The position numbers were made by a program, and so were the translations under genes. Below the pieces are notes generated by a model, which was not told the DNA's origin, made no database searches, and worked only from the letters and a program-made list of their open reading frames with translations. From an uncultured bacterium (GTDB lineage Bacteria > Bacillota > Clostridia > Lachnospirales > Anaerotignaceae), in assembly GCA_905214825.1 (NCBI GenBank), contig CAJMNV010000043.1, positions 1 through 13,842 on the forward strand: a stretch of DNA of 13,842 nt. The letters run 5' to 3'. Positions 1 to 7,147 of this stretch are shown piece by piece (within the stretch, counting starts at the first letter, position 1; each line of letters begins with the position of its first letter).

Positions 1-210
1 CCTGCTTCCGATTTGGTGGCATTGGCAAAAACATGTCAAGGTAAAATTGCCGTGTCAAATGGTACAAAAACAGTAAATGCTGCCAGTGTCATTCATATTT
101 TGACATTGGGTGTGAAATCTGGTACAGAAATTGAAGTGGTTGCAGAAGGGGCAGATGAAGTGGAAGCGGTAGACGCAATCGTAAAATTTATAGAAGAATT
201 AAAAGATTGA
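1..210 (+). CDS. ptsH: Phosphocarrier protein HPr, 5' end outside the window
   Basis: HPr takes a phosphoryl group from Enzyme I and passes it to sugar-specific EIIA proteins of the PEP:sugar phosphotransferase system in the cytoplasm. Sixty-nine codons are visible. The first residues, PASDLV, match the segment just after the phosphorylated histidine in HPr (HARPA), so the window opens at about residue 18 and His15 lies just outside. With that numbering the Ser at bases 85-87 (NAASVIH) falls exactly at position 46, the HPr kinase target used for carbon catabolite control in Firmicutes. The sequence around it differs from the common SIMGVMSLG, but the following TLG and the EGADE near the C-terminus fit the family. 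An internal TTG at 13 is not a start, because the reading frame continues upstream. It ends 24 bases before ptsI, the usual ptsHI operon. Confidence 0.93.
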   Translation, partial: PASDLVALAKTCQGKIAVSNGTKTVNAASVIHILTLGVKSGTEIEVVAEGADEVEAVDAIVKFIEELKD

Positions 211-234
211 TAACCGTTTAGGAGCTGAAAACAT

Positions 235-1923
235 ATGATGAAAACCATTACCGTAGAAAAAGCTGCATCAAAAGGCATTGTGATGGGCAAAGCATTTCTG
301 CTCAAAGAAGAAGTGTTGCTTGCTGATACACATTTGATTACAGAAGCAGACAAAGAAACAGAATTAAAAAAATATGAAAAAGCAGTAGCCGAAGTGTGTA
401 GTGATTTGGAAGAATTGGCAAAAAATTCTGAAATTTTTGCAGCACATTTAGAATTGGCACAAGATGTTATGTTACAAGAAGCAGTATCTGCAAAAATCAA
501 TGATGAATACAAAAATGTGGAATTGGCTTTGGAAGAAGCAATTTTTGAAATTGTCGCAATGTTTGCAGAAATTGATGATGAATATTTGAGAGAACGTGCG
601 ACGGATATGAAAGATATTGGCAAACGTTTGATGTGTGCTTTAAAAGGTGTGAAAACAAATCCTTTTGCAGATGTCAAAGAAGATGTGATTGTCATTGCGG
701 AGGATTTAGCTCCATCTGATACGGCAAATATGGATTTTCAAATGGTGAAAGGCTTTATCACAGAAGCTGGAGGTGTGACAAGTCATGTTTCCATTATGGC
801 AAGAAGTATGGAAATTCCTGCTTTTGTGGGTGTGGTAGGTATCAGAGGACAAGTACAACATGGAGATGACATCATATTAGATGCAGTGGAAAAACAAATT
901 ATATGTAATCCTGATGCACAAACAAAAATGGAATATGAACAAAAAGCAAAACAGTATTATCACAAAAAAGCAGAATTGCAAAAAATGAATGGATTGCCTG
1001 CAACAACAAAAGATAATAGAACCATAGAATTGTTTGCAAATGTTGGGAATGTTGCAGATGTGAAAATTGCTTGTGCAAAAGGTGCAGAAGGGATTGGATT
1101 GTTCCGCAGTGAATTTTTGTATATGGAAAACAATCATTTCCCAACAGAAGAAGAACAGTTTGCAGCATATAAAGCAGCAGCAGAAACGATGAAATACCCT
1201 ATCATCATTCGTACATTAGATATTGGTGGAGATAAAGCACTTTCTTATTATACATTTGATACAGAAGAAAATCCATTTTTGGGTTGGAGAGCAATTCGTA
1301 TTTCGTTGGAGTTGAAAGATATATTTAAAACACAGTTGCGTGCATTGTTGCGTGCAAGTGCATATGGCGATATTCGCATTATGTATCCGATGGTGATTTC
1401 TGTTGATGAATTTTTGGAAGCAAATGCAGTGCTGGAAGAATGTAAAGCAGAATTGCGTGCAGAAGGAATTGCATTTGATGAAAATATACAAACAGGCATT
1501 ATGGTGGAAACGCCAGCAGCGGTATTTTGTGCCGAAGATTTGGCAGAAGTTGTTGACTTTTTCAGCATTGGTACAAACGATTTGACACAGTATGTGCTTG
1601 CTGTGGATAGAGGCAATCAAAAAATTGCAAAAATGTATGATACATTCCACCCTGCGGTGTTGCGTGCCATTCGCACAGTCATACAAGCAGGAAAAAAACA
1701 CGGCAAACTGGTTGGTATGTGTGGCGAATTTGCAAGCGATGAAAAAGCCATTCCGATATTGTTGGGTATGGGATTGGATGAATTTAGTATGGCTGCGGTG
1801 GAAATTGCATCTGCAAGATACCAAATTCGTCATTTGGAATATGCAACTTGTTGTAAAATAGCAGAAGAAGTTTGTAAAAAACATACTGTACAAGAAGTAC
1901 ACACATATTTGAAAACAATATAA
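235..1923 (+). CDS. ptsI: PTS Enzyme I (PEP-protein phosphotransferase)
   Basis: Enzyme I autophosphorylates from PEP and phosphorylates HPr, the first step of the PTS phosphorelay. The 562 residues are slightly shorter than the usual 570-575. Visible order: N-terminal HPr-binding helical region (about 30-140), swivelling domain with the active histidine His184 in GGVTSHVSIMAR, then the PEP-binding barrel with GLFRSEFLYM, RTLDIGGDK, NPFLGWRAIRIS, SIGTNDLTQY and Cys496 in GMCGE. All key catalytic residues are present. One departure is Val after the active His, where most Enzymes I have Ser, Thr or Ala. Two ATG codons lie together at 235 and 238. AGGAG at 220-224 is 10 bases before the first, so 235 is chosen; 238 is possible. 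It is co-transcribed with ptsH and followed at once by a terminator. Confidence 0.97.
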   Translation: MMKTITVEKAASKGIVMGKAFLLKEEVLLADTHLITEADKETELKKYEKAVAEVCSDLEELAKNSEIFAAHLELAQDVMLQEAVSAKINDEYKNVELALEEAIFEIVAMFAEIDDEYLRERATDMKDIGKRLMCALKGVKTNPFADVKEDVIVIAEDLAPSDTANMDFQMVKGFITEAGGVTSHVSIMARSMEIPAFVGVVGIRGQVQHGDDIILDAVEKQIICNPDAQTKMEYEQKAKQYYHKKAELQKMNGLPATTKDNRTIELFANVGNVADVKIACAKGAEGIGLFRSEFLYMENNHFPTEEEQFAAYKAAAETMKYPIIIRTLDIGGDKALSYYTFDTEENPFLGWRAIRISLELKDIFKTQLRALLRASAYGDIRIMYPMVISVDEFLEANAVLEECKAELRAEGIAFDENIQTGIMVETPAAVFCAEDLAEVVDFFSIGTNDLTQYVLAVDRGNQKIAKMYDTFHPAVLRAIRTVIQAGKKHGKLVGMCGEFASDEKAIPILLGMGLDEFSMAAVEIASARYQIRHLEYATCCKIAEEVCKKHTVQEVHTYLKTI

Positions 1924-1925
1924 AC

Positions 1926-1962
1926 AAAAATAGCTGTCTATGCCAATAGATGGCTATTTTTT
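1926..1962 (+). terminator. Rho-independent terminator of ptsHI
   Basis: Bases 1926-1941 pair with 1946-1961 around a GCCA loop, a 16-bp stem with only two G-T wobbles. The 3' arm ends in a run of T. It begins two bases after the ptsI stop codon. The A-rich 5' side makes it potentially active in both directions. Confidence 0.93.
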
Positions 1963-1965
1963 ATA

Positions 1966-1994
1966 TTGCAAATTTTGGTAAATAAAAATATGAT
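1966..1994 (+). promoter_or_regulatory. Possible weak sigma-A promoter after ptsI
   Basis: TTGCAA at 1966-1971 (4 of 6 matches to the -35) lies 17 bases before TATGAT at 1989-1994 (5 of 6 matches to the -10). Transcription would start near 2001 and give the SpoIID-type gene a leader of about 250 bases. The match is modest in AT-rich DNA and partly overlaps the terminator tail. The rest of the 1963-2251 gap holds a 77-codon ORF without a ribosome binding site, which I do not accept as a gene, and no RNA motif I recognise. Confidence 0.3.
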
Positions 1995-2174
1995 AAAGTA
2001 ATGGTTGCAGAATTGGAAAGTAAAGTGATTTGTGCAGTTTGGGCAAGGATTATGCGAGGGTATGGGATAGGAACAACTTTGCTGATAAAAATGTTGTATG
2101 GTTTGAGAATGCATCGACAAAGTATGTACAAAAGTTTCGTAAAAAATGAAAATAAACTACACAATCTCAAAGAA

Positions 2175-2209
2175 TTGACATGGTCGTATGATTTGAAATG
2201 TGATATAAT
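2175..2209 (+). promoter_or_regulatory. Candidate extended -10 promoter of the spoIID-like gene
   Basis: TATAAT at 2204-2209 is preceded by TG at 2201-2202, a perfect extended -10 element (TGnTATAAT). A consensus TTGACA lies at 2175-2180, but the spacer is 23 bases, too long for a normal sigma-A promoter, so the extended -10 probably does the work. I looked for a sigma-E promoter, as used by spoIID in Bacillus subtilis. GATATAAT resembles its -10 in 6 of 8 positions, but no properly spaced -35 was found. Confidence 0.5.
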
Positions 2210-2251
2210 GACAAAAGAAGGTAGAAAGTTTTGAAAAATGAGGAGTAAGAT

Positions 2252-3895
2252 ATGAAAAAAAGAATAAGAAAAATATGTAGTTTTTTTTTGGCAGGTGTCA
2301 TTTGTTTGGGTATAACAGAAGCTGCATGGGCACATGATGTGCCGGATATGATGAAAATTGGCTTGGAGTCTGTGTGTAAAAATGTGCGTACAGCAACTAT
2401 CCATACAACAGATTTGACCATTGGCACATTGGTAAATGATAGATTTCAAAAATATGGCAATATCAAGGCAACAAATGGGTTTACGGTGACTGCCATACAA
2501 GGGGAATTGGTACAACTATCCGAAACATTTGCAAAAAATGAGGCAGAGAATTTGGCAAATACCATGCAAAATATGGGGTGCAAAGCATCTTTGGGGTATT
2601 TGGGCAATGATGATTGGACAGTATATATACAAAATAGTGCTGTATCAGAAGTGGAACAAAAAAGTAACAAACGTGCAGAACGTGTGATGGGTTTTGTGGG
2701 GGTTGGACTACAAGACGGTAATCAAACGGCTTTGATTGTGCGAGATACAGTAACATATGCATTTGGTGGTACAGGCAAAGAAAATACATTTTCTATCAAT
2801 GGCAAAACATATCGTGGGTATTTGACATTTGCACAAAAAGCAGGTGCTTTGACCGCTGTGAATGTGGTGGATTTGGAAGAATATATATATGGTGTTGTGC
2901 CGGCGGAAATGCCAGTGTCTTACGGCTTGGAAGCGTTGAAAGCACAAGCATTGTCAGCAAGAACATATGCATTGACAAAAATATATGCACACAAAAACAA
3001 TGGATATGAATTGTGTGATACCATACACTGTCAAGTGTATAAAGGTTACGGTGTTGAAAGCACAACATCAAATAAAGCTGTGAATGATACAGAAGGTATG
3101 GTGATATATCATAATGGTACACCAATAGAAGCTGTGTTTTCTGCCTCAACAGGTGGTTATACAGAAAATAGCGAGAATGTTTGGAATACAGAAGTACCTT
3201 ATTTAAGAGCAGTAGCAGAATTGGCAGAATATACCAATAATCCTTGGACAAAAACCGTGACACTTTCTGAACTGAATAATTTGACAAAAAGACAAGGCAA
3301 TGATATTGGAACAGTACAAGATATTGTGATTACAAAGTTGTCCACAGGAGGACGTGTACAAGAAATGAAAATTGTGGGCAGTACAGGTGAAAAAGTGTTG
3401 ACAAAAGAAAATATCCGTACATATTTTTCACCAGTTTGCGGCAGTTTGCCAAACAAAATGATTACCATAAATGGAAAAGGTAAACAAAATGGCGAGTATG
3501 ATAGAAAATATGAAGGCGATGCCCAAAGACCTACCACACCAATGAAACCAACAGAACCAACAAAACCAACAGAACCAATACAAAAACAAAATTCATTGAC
3601 AGAAGCGGCAAAAAATGACATTGTTGCAAAAACAGAAGGTACACTCTCCGCAATGAATGGCAAAACCATTGGCAAAACAGAAAACAGAGGTCTCACACAT
3701 GCGGCGTCTGATGCATATACCGTTTATGATGTCAATATTAGTACAGTGGAAAATGGAAAATTTGTATTTGCAGGCGTTGGCAATGGGCATGGTGTTGGTT
3801 TGAGCCAAAACGGTGCAAAAGGTATGGCAGATATGGGGTATACATACGACCAGATTATCAAACATTATTATACAAATGTTACCATCGAGAGGTGA
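2252..3895 (+). CDS. Secreted SpoIID/LytB-domain protein (probable peptidoglycan lytic transglycosylase)
   Basis: SpoIID-family proteins cut peptidoglycan glycan strands; SpoIID itself works outside the membrane during engulfment of the forespore. The 547 residues start with a signal peptide (basic MKKRIRK, hydrophobic 8-22, likely cleavage after Ala27 in AWA). An SPOR-like stretch follows at about 75-135. The SpoIID domain begins near 190, with VPAEMP holding the probable catalytic Glu219, then EALKAQALSARTYAL and a Cys255-x3-His259-Cys260 group like the metal site of clostridial SpoIID. The closing motif GHGVGLSQ is at 512-519, followed by GYTYDQIIKHYY. A Pro/Thr-rich insert (about 427-442) sits before that closing part. 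At 547 residues it is longer than classical SpoIID (about 340), so it may be a paralogue, and I give no symbol. GAGGAG at 2240-2245 is 6 bases before the ATG. Confidence 0.85.
   Translation: MKKRIRKICSFFLAGVICLGITEAAWAHDVPDMMKIGLESVCKNVRTATIHTTDLTIGTLVNDRFQKYGNIKATNGFTVTAIQGELVQLSETFAKNEAENLANTMQNMGCKASLGYLGNDDWTVYIQNSAVSEVEQKSNKRAERVMGFVGVGLQDGNQTALIVRDTVTYAFGGTGKENTFSINGKTYRGYLTFAQKAGALTAVNVVDLEEYIYGVVPAEMPVSYGLEALKAQALSARTYALTKIYAHKNNGYELCDTIHCQVYKGYGVESTTSNKAVNDTEGMVIYHNGTPIEAVFSASTGGYTENSENVWNTEVPYLRAVAELAEYTNNPWTKTVTLSELNNLTKRQGNDIGTVQDIVITKLSTGGRVQEMKIVGSTGEKVLTKENIRTYFSPVCGSLPNKMITINGKGKQNGEYDRKYEGDAQRPTTPMKPTEPTKPTEPIQKQNSLTEAAKNDIVAKTEGTLSAMNGKTIGKTENRGLTHAASDAYTVYDVNISTVENGKFVFAGVGNGHGVGLSQNGAKGMADMGYTYDQIIKHYYTNVTIER
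3545..3580 (+). repeat. Two-copy 18-base tandem repeat encoding KPTEPT
   Basis: Two consecutive 18-base units (3545-3562 and 3563-3580) encode KPTEPT and KPTEPI and differ by one base in the last codon (ACA/ATA). They lie in the Pro/Thr-rich insert of the SpoIID-domain protein, probably a flexible extracytoplasmic linker whose length could vary by slippage between strains. Confidence 0.8.
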
Positions 3896-3901
3896 GGTAT
3901 G

Positions 3902-4195
3902 ATGGAATTTATCACATTTATACAATCAAAAAAAGGCTGGAAAGACAGCAATGGCAATGTGGTTTCATTTTCTGACAAAGATTTGCAGGGCAATGAAACA
4001 GGTGGTTGCTGGATTTATCTAGATGAAGGATTTCGTTGTGGTGGTATGTGTCGCAATGTTGCCGCAAAAAAAGAAGTAATACAGAATGCAATATTGGGAT
4101 TTGGAAAAACAGAATTATGGGAAATGATAGAAAATGAATGGAAAGAAGGGCAAAACAATGTATGCGGAAAAACTGACAGAACCACAAATTCGTGA
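3902..4195 (+). CDS. Small Cys-containing protein of unknown function
   Basis: I do not recognise this 97-residue protein. It has no signal peptide or membrane segment and is probably cytoplasmic. The middle is glycine- and cysteine-rich (Cys36 in GGCWIY, Cys46 and Cys50 in RCGGMC), with another Cys at 88. The Cys46-x3-Cys50 spacing could bind metal, but this is only a guess. AGGTGA at 3890-3895 overlaps the stop codon of the SpoIID-type gene and lies 6 bases before ATG 3902; ATG 3899 directly in front is an alternative. The last 38 bases overlap the next gene in another frame, suggesting translational coupling, or that the C-terminal tail is not under strong selection. Confidence 0.6.
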   Translation: MEFITFIQSKKGWKDSNGNVVSFSDKDLQGNETGGCWIYLDEGFRCGGMCRNVAAKKEVIQNAILGFGKTELWEMIENEWKEGQNNVCGKTDRTTNS

Positions 4196-4460
4196 AATTA
4201 TGGATTTGATTTCCGATGATGGTAATGTAAAAGTATTGCAAATCCGAACATATAACAATGATTTTGAAGATTGTACAGAATTTTCAAAATATCCAGAAGT
4301 GAAAGCTATGTTTCAAGAAACAGAAGAAACATATCGTTTATATGATTATTTTATACAAGGATTTCAAAAAGCAGGTGCAGGCTCTGAATATATTTATCGT
4401 AAAAAAATGTTGGAATATTTTGGAGAACAATATGCCATTGATTTTTTATTGGAGTATTAA
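4158..4460 (+). CDS. Small acidic protein of unknown function, paralogue A
   Basis: A 100-residue, Glu/Tyr-rich soluble protein I cannot assign to a family. It is homologous to the next gene: both start with a helix of the type LxxxQIxxxM, share YxLxDYxIxGF in the middle, and carry an identical IYRKKMLEYFG followed by a YAxxxLL end. ATG 4158 is chosen over an in-frame ATG at 4134 because AAGGG at 4146-4150 is 7 bases before it and the homology to paralogue B starts there. It overlaps the end of the preceding small gene by 38 bases. It lies between a SpoIID-type gene and queA in an apparent operon, which says little about its job. Confidence 0.75.
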   Translation: MYAEKLTEPQIREIMDLISDDGNVKVLQIRTYNNDFEDCTEFSKYPEVKAMFQETEETYRLYDYFIQGFQKAGAGSEYIYRKKMLEYFGEQYAIDFLLEY

Positions 4461-4478
4461 CGGAAAAGAGGCGGAACC

Positions 4479-4748
4479 ATGTTTGTCAAACGATTGCGAG
4501 ATGACCAGATTGCAGATTTGATGTGTGAAATATCTGATGTAGAGGCACAAGTGACAGATATTCGCAGACCATATACTGACCCAGAAGTGACTGTGTTGTC
4601 ACAAGATATGGAAGAACATTATGTGTTGCATGATTATGATATTGAAGGGTTTGAGTATTTGCCCAGTGATGCAACAAAAATTTATAGAAAGAAAATGCTG
4701 GAATATTTCGGCATAACATATGCTTTACAGTATTTATTGAGAAAATGA
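4479..4748 (+). CDS. Small acidic protein of unknown function, paralogue B
   Basis: An 89-residue soluble acidic protein, homologous to the gene just upstream. The shared 11-residue block IYRKKMLEYFG (4680-4712 here, 4392-4424 in paralogue A) is identical in protein, while 5 of its 11 codons differ at synonymous positions. That is good evidence that both copies are real genes kept by selection after an old tandem duplication. There is no signal peptide, membrane segment or recognisable catalytic motif. A purine-rich GAGGCGGA at about 4468-4475 precedes ATG 4479. The stop codon overlaps the AGGA that serves queA, so the genes are probably translated together. Confidence 0.78.
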   Translation: MFVKRLRDDQIADLMCEISDVEAQVTDIRRPYTDPEVTVLSQDMEEHYVLHDYDIEGFEYLPSDATKIYRKKMLEYFGITYALQYLLRK

Positions 4749-4760
4749 GGAATGAAATAG

Positions 4761-5738
4761 ATGAAAACACATGATTTTTATTTTGATTTACCAGAAGAAT
4801 TGATTGCACAAGAACCATTGGCAGACAGAGCGTCTTCCAGACTTTTGGTGACGGACAAAACAACCGGTAATATGGCACATAAACATTTTCGGGATATCAA
4901 AGAATATTTGCGAAAAGGGGATTGTTTGGTTATCAACAATACAAGAGTATTGCCTGCAAGATTGTATGGGGAGCGTGTTGGTACAGGAGCAGGGATTGAA
5001 GTGTTGCTTTTGGTCAGAAAATCCATAGATACTTGGGAGGTTTTGGTGCGTCCGGGTAAAAAAGCCCGTGTTGGTGACAAAATATCATTTGGAGATGGAA
5101 AATTGGTGGCACAAGTGCTGGAAGTGATAGAAGGTGGTAACCGTATCATACGATTTACTTATGAAGGTGTGTTTGAAACGGTTTTGGAAGAATTGGGCGA
5201 AATGCCGTTGCCGCCTTATATTACACACCGTTTGGACGATAAAGAGCGGTATCAAACCGTATATGCAGAACATGATGGTTCTGCGGCAGCCCCTACCGCT
5301 GGTTTGCACTTTACACCAGAATTATTGCAGCAGTTGCAGAATATGGGGGTGAAAATTGCCCATGTGACATTGCATGTTGGACTGGGGACATTCCGCCCTG
5401 TGAAAGCAGAAAATATTTTAGACCATGAAATGCATGCAGAATATTATGTGGTAGAGCCAGAACAAGCGGAAATCATAAACCAAACAAAAAAACAAGGGGG
5501 GCGTGTCATCAGTGTGGGTACAACCAGTACCAGAACATTAGAGTCTGTGACAGATGAAAATGGCGTAGTACACGCAGGAAGCGGTTGGACAAGTATTTTT
5601 ATATATCCAGGGTATACATTCAAAGCCATTGATGGCATGATTACCAATTTTCATTTGCCTGAGTCTACATTGATTATGTTGGTTTCTGCATTGATGGGAA
5701 AAGATTTGATTATGAAAGTATATGAAGACGCTGTATAA
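4761..5738 (+). CDS. queA: S-adenosylmethionine:tRNA ribosyltransferase-isomerase, C-terminus cut by an in-frame stop
   Basis: QueA moves the ribosyl part of S-adenosylmethionine to 7-aminomethyl-7-deazaguanine in tRNA, making epoxyqueuosine. Family signatures are clear: FDLPEELIAQEPL at the start, then VINNTRVLPARL, WEVLVRPGKK, GEMPLPPYI, AAPTAGLHFT, HVTLHVGLGTFRPV, GTTSTRTLES and ITNFHLPESTLIMLVSALMG. The reading frame stops at TAA 5736-5738 after 325 residues. The family normally continues through an RFFS-x-GDAM segment. Here that segment is still encoded in the same frame after the stop (QRWRFFSVGDA, from 5739), and a second TAA follows at 5793-5795. Without the first stop the protein would be 344 residues, a normal length. 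AGGA at 4748-4751 precedes ATG 4761. Whether the short form works is unknown; the active-site regions are intact. Confidence 0.92.
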   Translation: MKTHDFYFDLPEELIAQEPLADRASSRLLVTDKTTGNMAHKHFRDIKEYLRKGDCLVINNTRVLPARLYGERVGTGAGIEVLLLVRKSIDTWEVLVRPGKKARVGDKISFGDGKLVAQVLEVIEGGNRIIRFTYEGVFETVLEELGEMPLPPYITHRLDDKERYQTVYAEHDGSAAAPTAGLHFTPELLQQLQNMGVKIAHVTLHVGLGTFRPVKAENILDHEMHAEYYVVEPEQAEIINQTKKQGGRVISVGTTSTRTLESVTDENGVVHAGSGWTSIFIYPGYTFKAIDGMITNFHLPESTLIMLVSALMGKDLIMKVYEDAV

Positions 5739-5795
5739 CAGAGATGGCGCTTTTTCTCAGTTGGTGATGCGTGTTTGTTTTTGGTGAAACCGTAA
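5739..5795 (+). pseudogene. queA: Detached C-terminal coding segment of queA after a premature TAA
   Basis: Read in the queA frame, these bases encode 18 residues beginning QRWRFFSVGDA and ending at TAA 5793-5795. They align without a gap to the conserved QueA C-terminus (in other bacteria AV-x-[EQ]-[KR]-Y-RFFS-[FY]-GDAM). The stop replaces exactly one codon, so one base change (AAA, GAA or CAA to TAA) explains it. The tail has already drifted at some positions (Val for Phe/Tyr, Cys for Met). It ends just before the rarA ribosome binding site, which fits the original gene border. Confidence 0.8.
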
Positions 5796-5812
5796 CATTG
5801 AGGTGAATACAA

Positions 5813-7126
5813 ATGGATTTGTTTGAATATAACAGAGCACAACAACAAGATGCACCATTGGCAACCAGAATGCGTCCGACAACGTTGGAAGAATTTGTGG
5901 GACAAAAACAGATTGTGGGCGAAGATAAATTGTTGTATCGTGCTATAAAAGGGGATAGATTGGGGTCTTTGCTGTTTTATGGCCCACCCGGTACAGGAAA
6001 AACAACATTGGCAAAAATCATTGCCAACACAACAAAAAGCGAATTTGTGCAAATCAATGCCACAACTGCAGGTATCAAAGATTTGAAAGAAACGGTTGTA
6101 AAAGCACAAGATATGAAAGGTATGTATGGCAAAAAAACAATATTGTTTATTGATGAAATTCACCGCTTTAATAAAACACAACAAGACACTTTGTTACCAT
6201 ATGTAGAAGATGGTACATTGATATTGATTGGTGCAACAACAGAAAATCCGTATTTTGAAGTCAATCGTGCTTTGGTATCCCGTTCAGTGGTGTTTGCGTT
6301 ACAGCCATTGGATAAAATGGATATTGTGGATTTGTTAAATCGTGCATTGCAAGATACCAAAAAAGGTTTAGGAAAATACCATGCAACGATAACAGAAGAG
6401 GCTTTGTTGTTTTTGGCAGATACTGCAAACGGAGATGCAAGAACAGCACTCAATGCATTGGAATTGGCAGTGTTGACAACAGAAGCGGACGAAAATGGAA
6501 AAATAGAAATTACGCTGCATGTGGCAGAAGATTGTATACAGAAACGTGCTTTGCAATATGACAAAAATGGAGATAACCATTATGATACCATATCTGCATT
6601 TATCAAAAGTATGAGAGGTTCTGACCCAGATGCGGCATTGTATTATTTGGCAAAAATGATTTATGCAGGGGAAGACCCAAAATTCATTGCAAGACGTGTA
6701 ATTATTTGTGCGGCAGAAGATGTGGGGAATGCAGACCCACATGCATTGCAAGTGGCGGTTGCGGCGGCAGAAGCAGTTCATTTTATTGGTATGCCAGAAG
6801 GTCGTATTCCTTTGGCACAAGCAGTGACATATGTTGCGTCGGCTCCAAAAAGCAATGCGGCGTATATGGGGATTGATAAGGCACTGCAAGATGTTAAGAA
6901 TATACAAATCAAAGGCGTACCACTGCATTTGCGAGATGGGCATCATTTTGGTAGTCATGAACTGGGCAATGCGGTTGGATATTTATATGCACATGACTAT
7001 CCAAATCATTATGTCAAACAGCAGTATTTGCCAGATGAATTGGTGGGAACAGTATATTATGCTATGAGCGATAATGGTGTAGAACAAAGAATGCAGGCTT
7101 ATTTAAAACGATTGAAAGGCGATTAA
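5813..7126 (+). CDS. rarA: Replication-associated recombination protein A (AAA+ ATPase, MgsA/RarA)
   Basis: RarA is a DNA-dependent AAA+ ATPase that acts at stalled replication forks together with SSB. The 437 residues match the family in length. The AAA+ core has Walker A GPPGTGKTT at 57-65, Walker B FIDE at 112-115 within LFIDEIHRFNKTQQD, and the sensor segment IGATTENPYFEVN. SRSVVF follows, then the lid and tetramerisation domains with GDARTALN, SMRGSDPDAALYYLAKM, DPKFIARRVIICAAEDVGNADP and the end motif YLPDEL. The start is clear: AGGTGA at 5801-5806 lies 6 bases before ATG 5813, and the protein opens with the typical MDLFEYN. It follows queA by 74 bases with no terminator and precedes a small membrane protein gene by 21 bases. 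Confidence 0.96.
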   Translation: MDLFEYNRAQQQDAPLATRMRPTTLEEFVGQKQIVGEDKLLYRAIKGDRLGSLLFYGPPGTGKTTLAKIIANTTKSEFVQINATTAGIKDLKETVVKAQDMKGMYGKKTILFIDEIHRFNKTQQDTLLPYVEDGTLILIGATTENPYFEVNRALVSRSVVFALQPLDKMDIVDLLNRALQDTKKGLGKYHATITEEALLFLADTANGDARTALNALELAVLTTEADENGKIEITLHVAEDCIQKRALQYDKNGDNHYDTISAFIKSMRGSDPDAALYYLAKMIYAGEDPKFIARRVIICAAEDVGNADPHALQVAVAAAEAVHFIGMPEGRIPLAQAVTYVASAPKSNAAYMGIDKALQDVKNIQIKGVPLHLRDGHHFGSHELGNAVGYLYAHDYPNHYVKQQYLPDELVGTVYYAMSDNGVEQRMQAYLKRLKGD

Positions 7127-7147
7127 ACAGATAAGGGGGGGATATGT

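Noticed and set aside
1216..1902. Minus-strand ORF of 228 codons opposite ptsI
   Set aside because: Cys/Phe/His-rich composition typical of the complement of an AT-rich coding frame; ptsI covers the region convincingly.
2183..2209. Sigma-E promoter for the SpoIID-type gene
   Set aside because: The -10 matches only 6 of 8 positions and the best -35-like sequence is about 11 bases away, too close for sigma-E.
2001..2234. 77-codon + strand ORF between ptsI and the SpoIID-type gene
   Set aside because: It has no ribosome binding site, contains the -35 and -10 of the likely promoter of the next gene, and shows no recognisable domain. Kept only as part of a finding.
4134..4157. Upstream in-frame ATG for paralogue A
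   Set aside because: The ATG at 4158 has the better placed AAGGG, and homology to paralogue B starts there.
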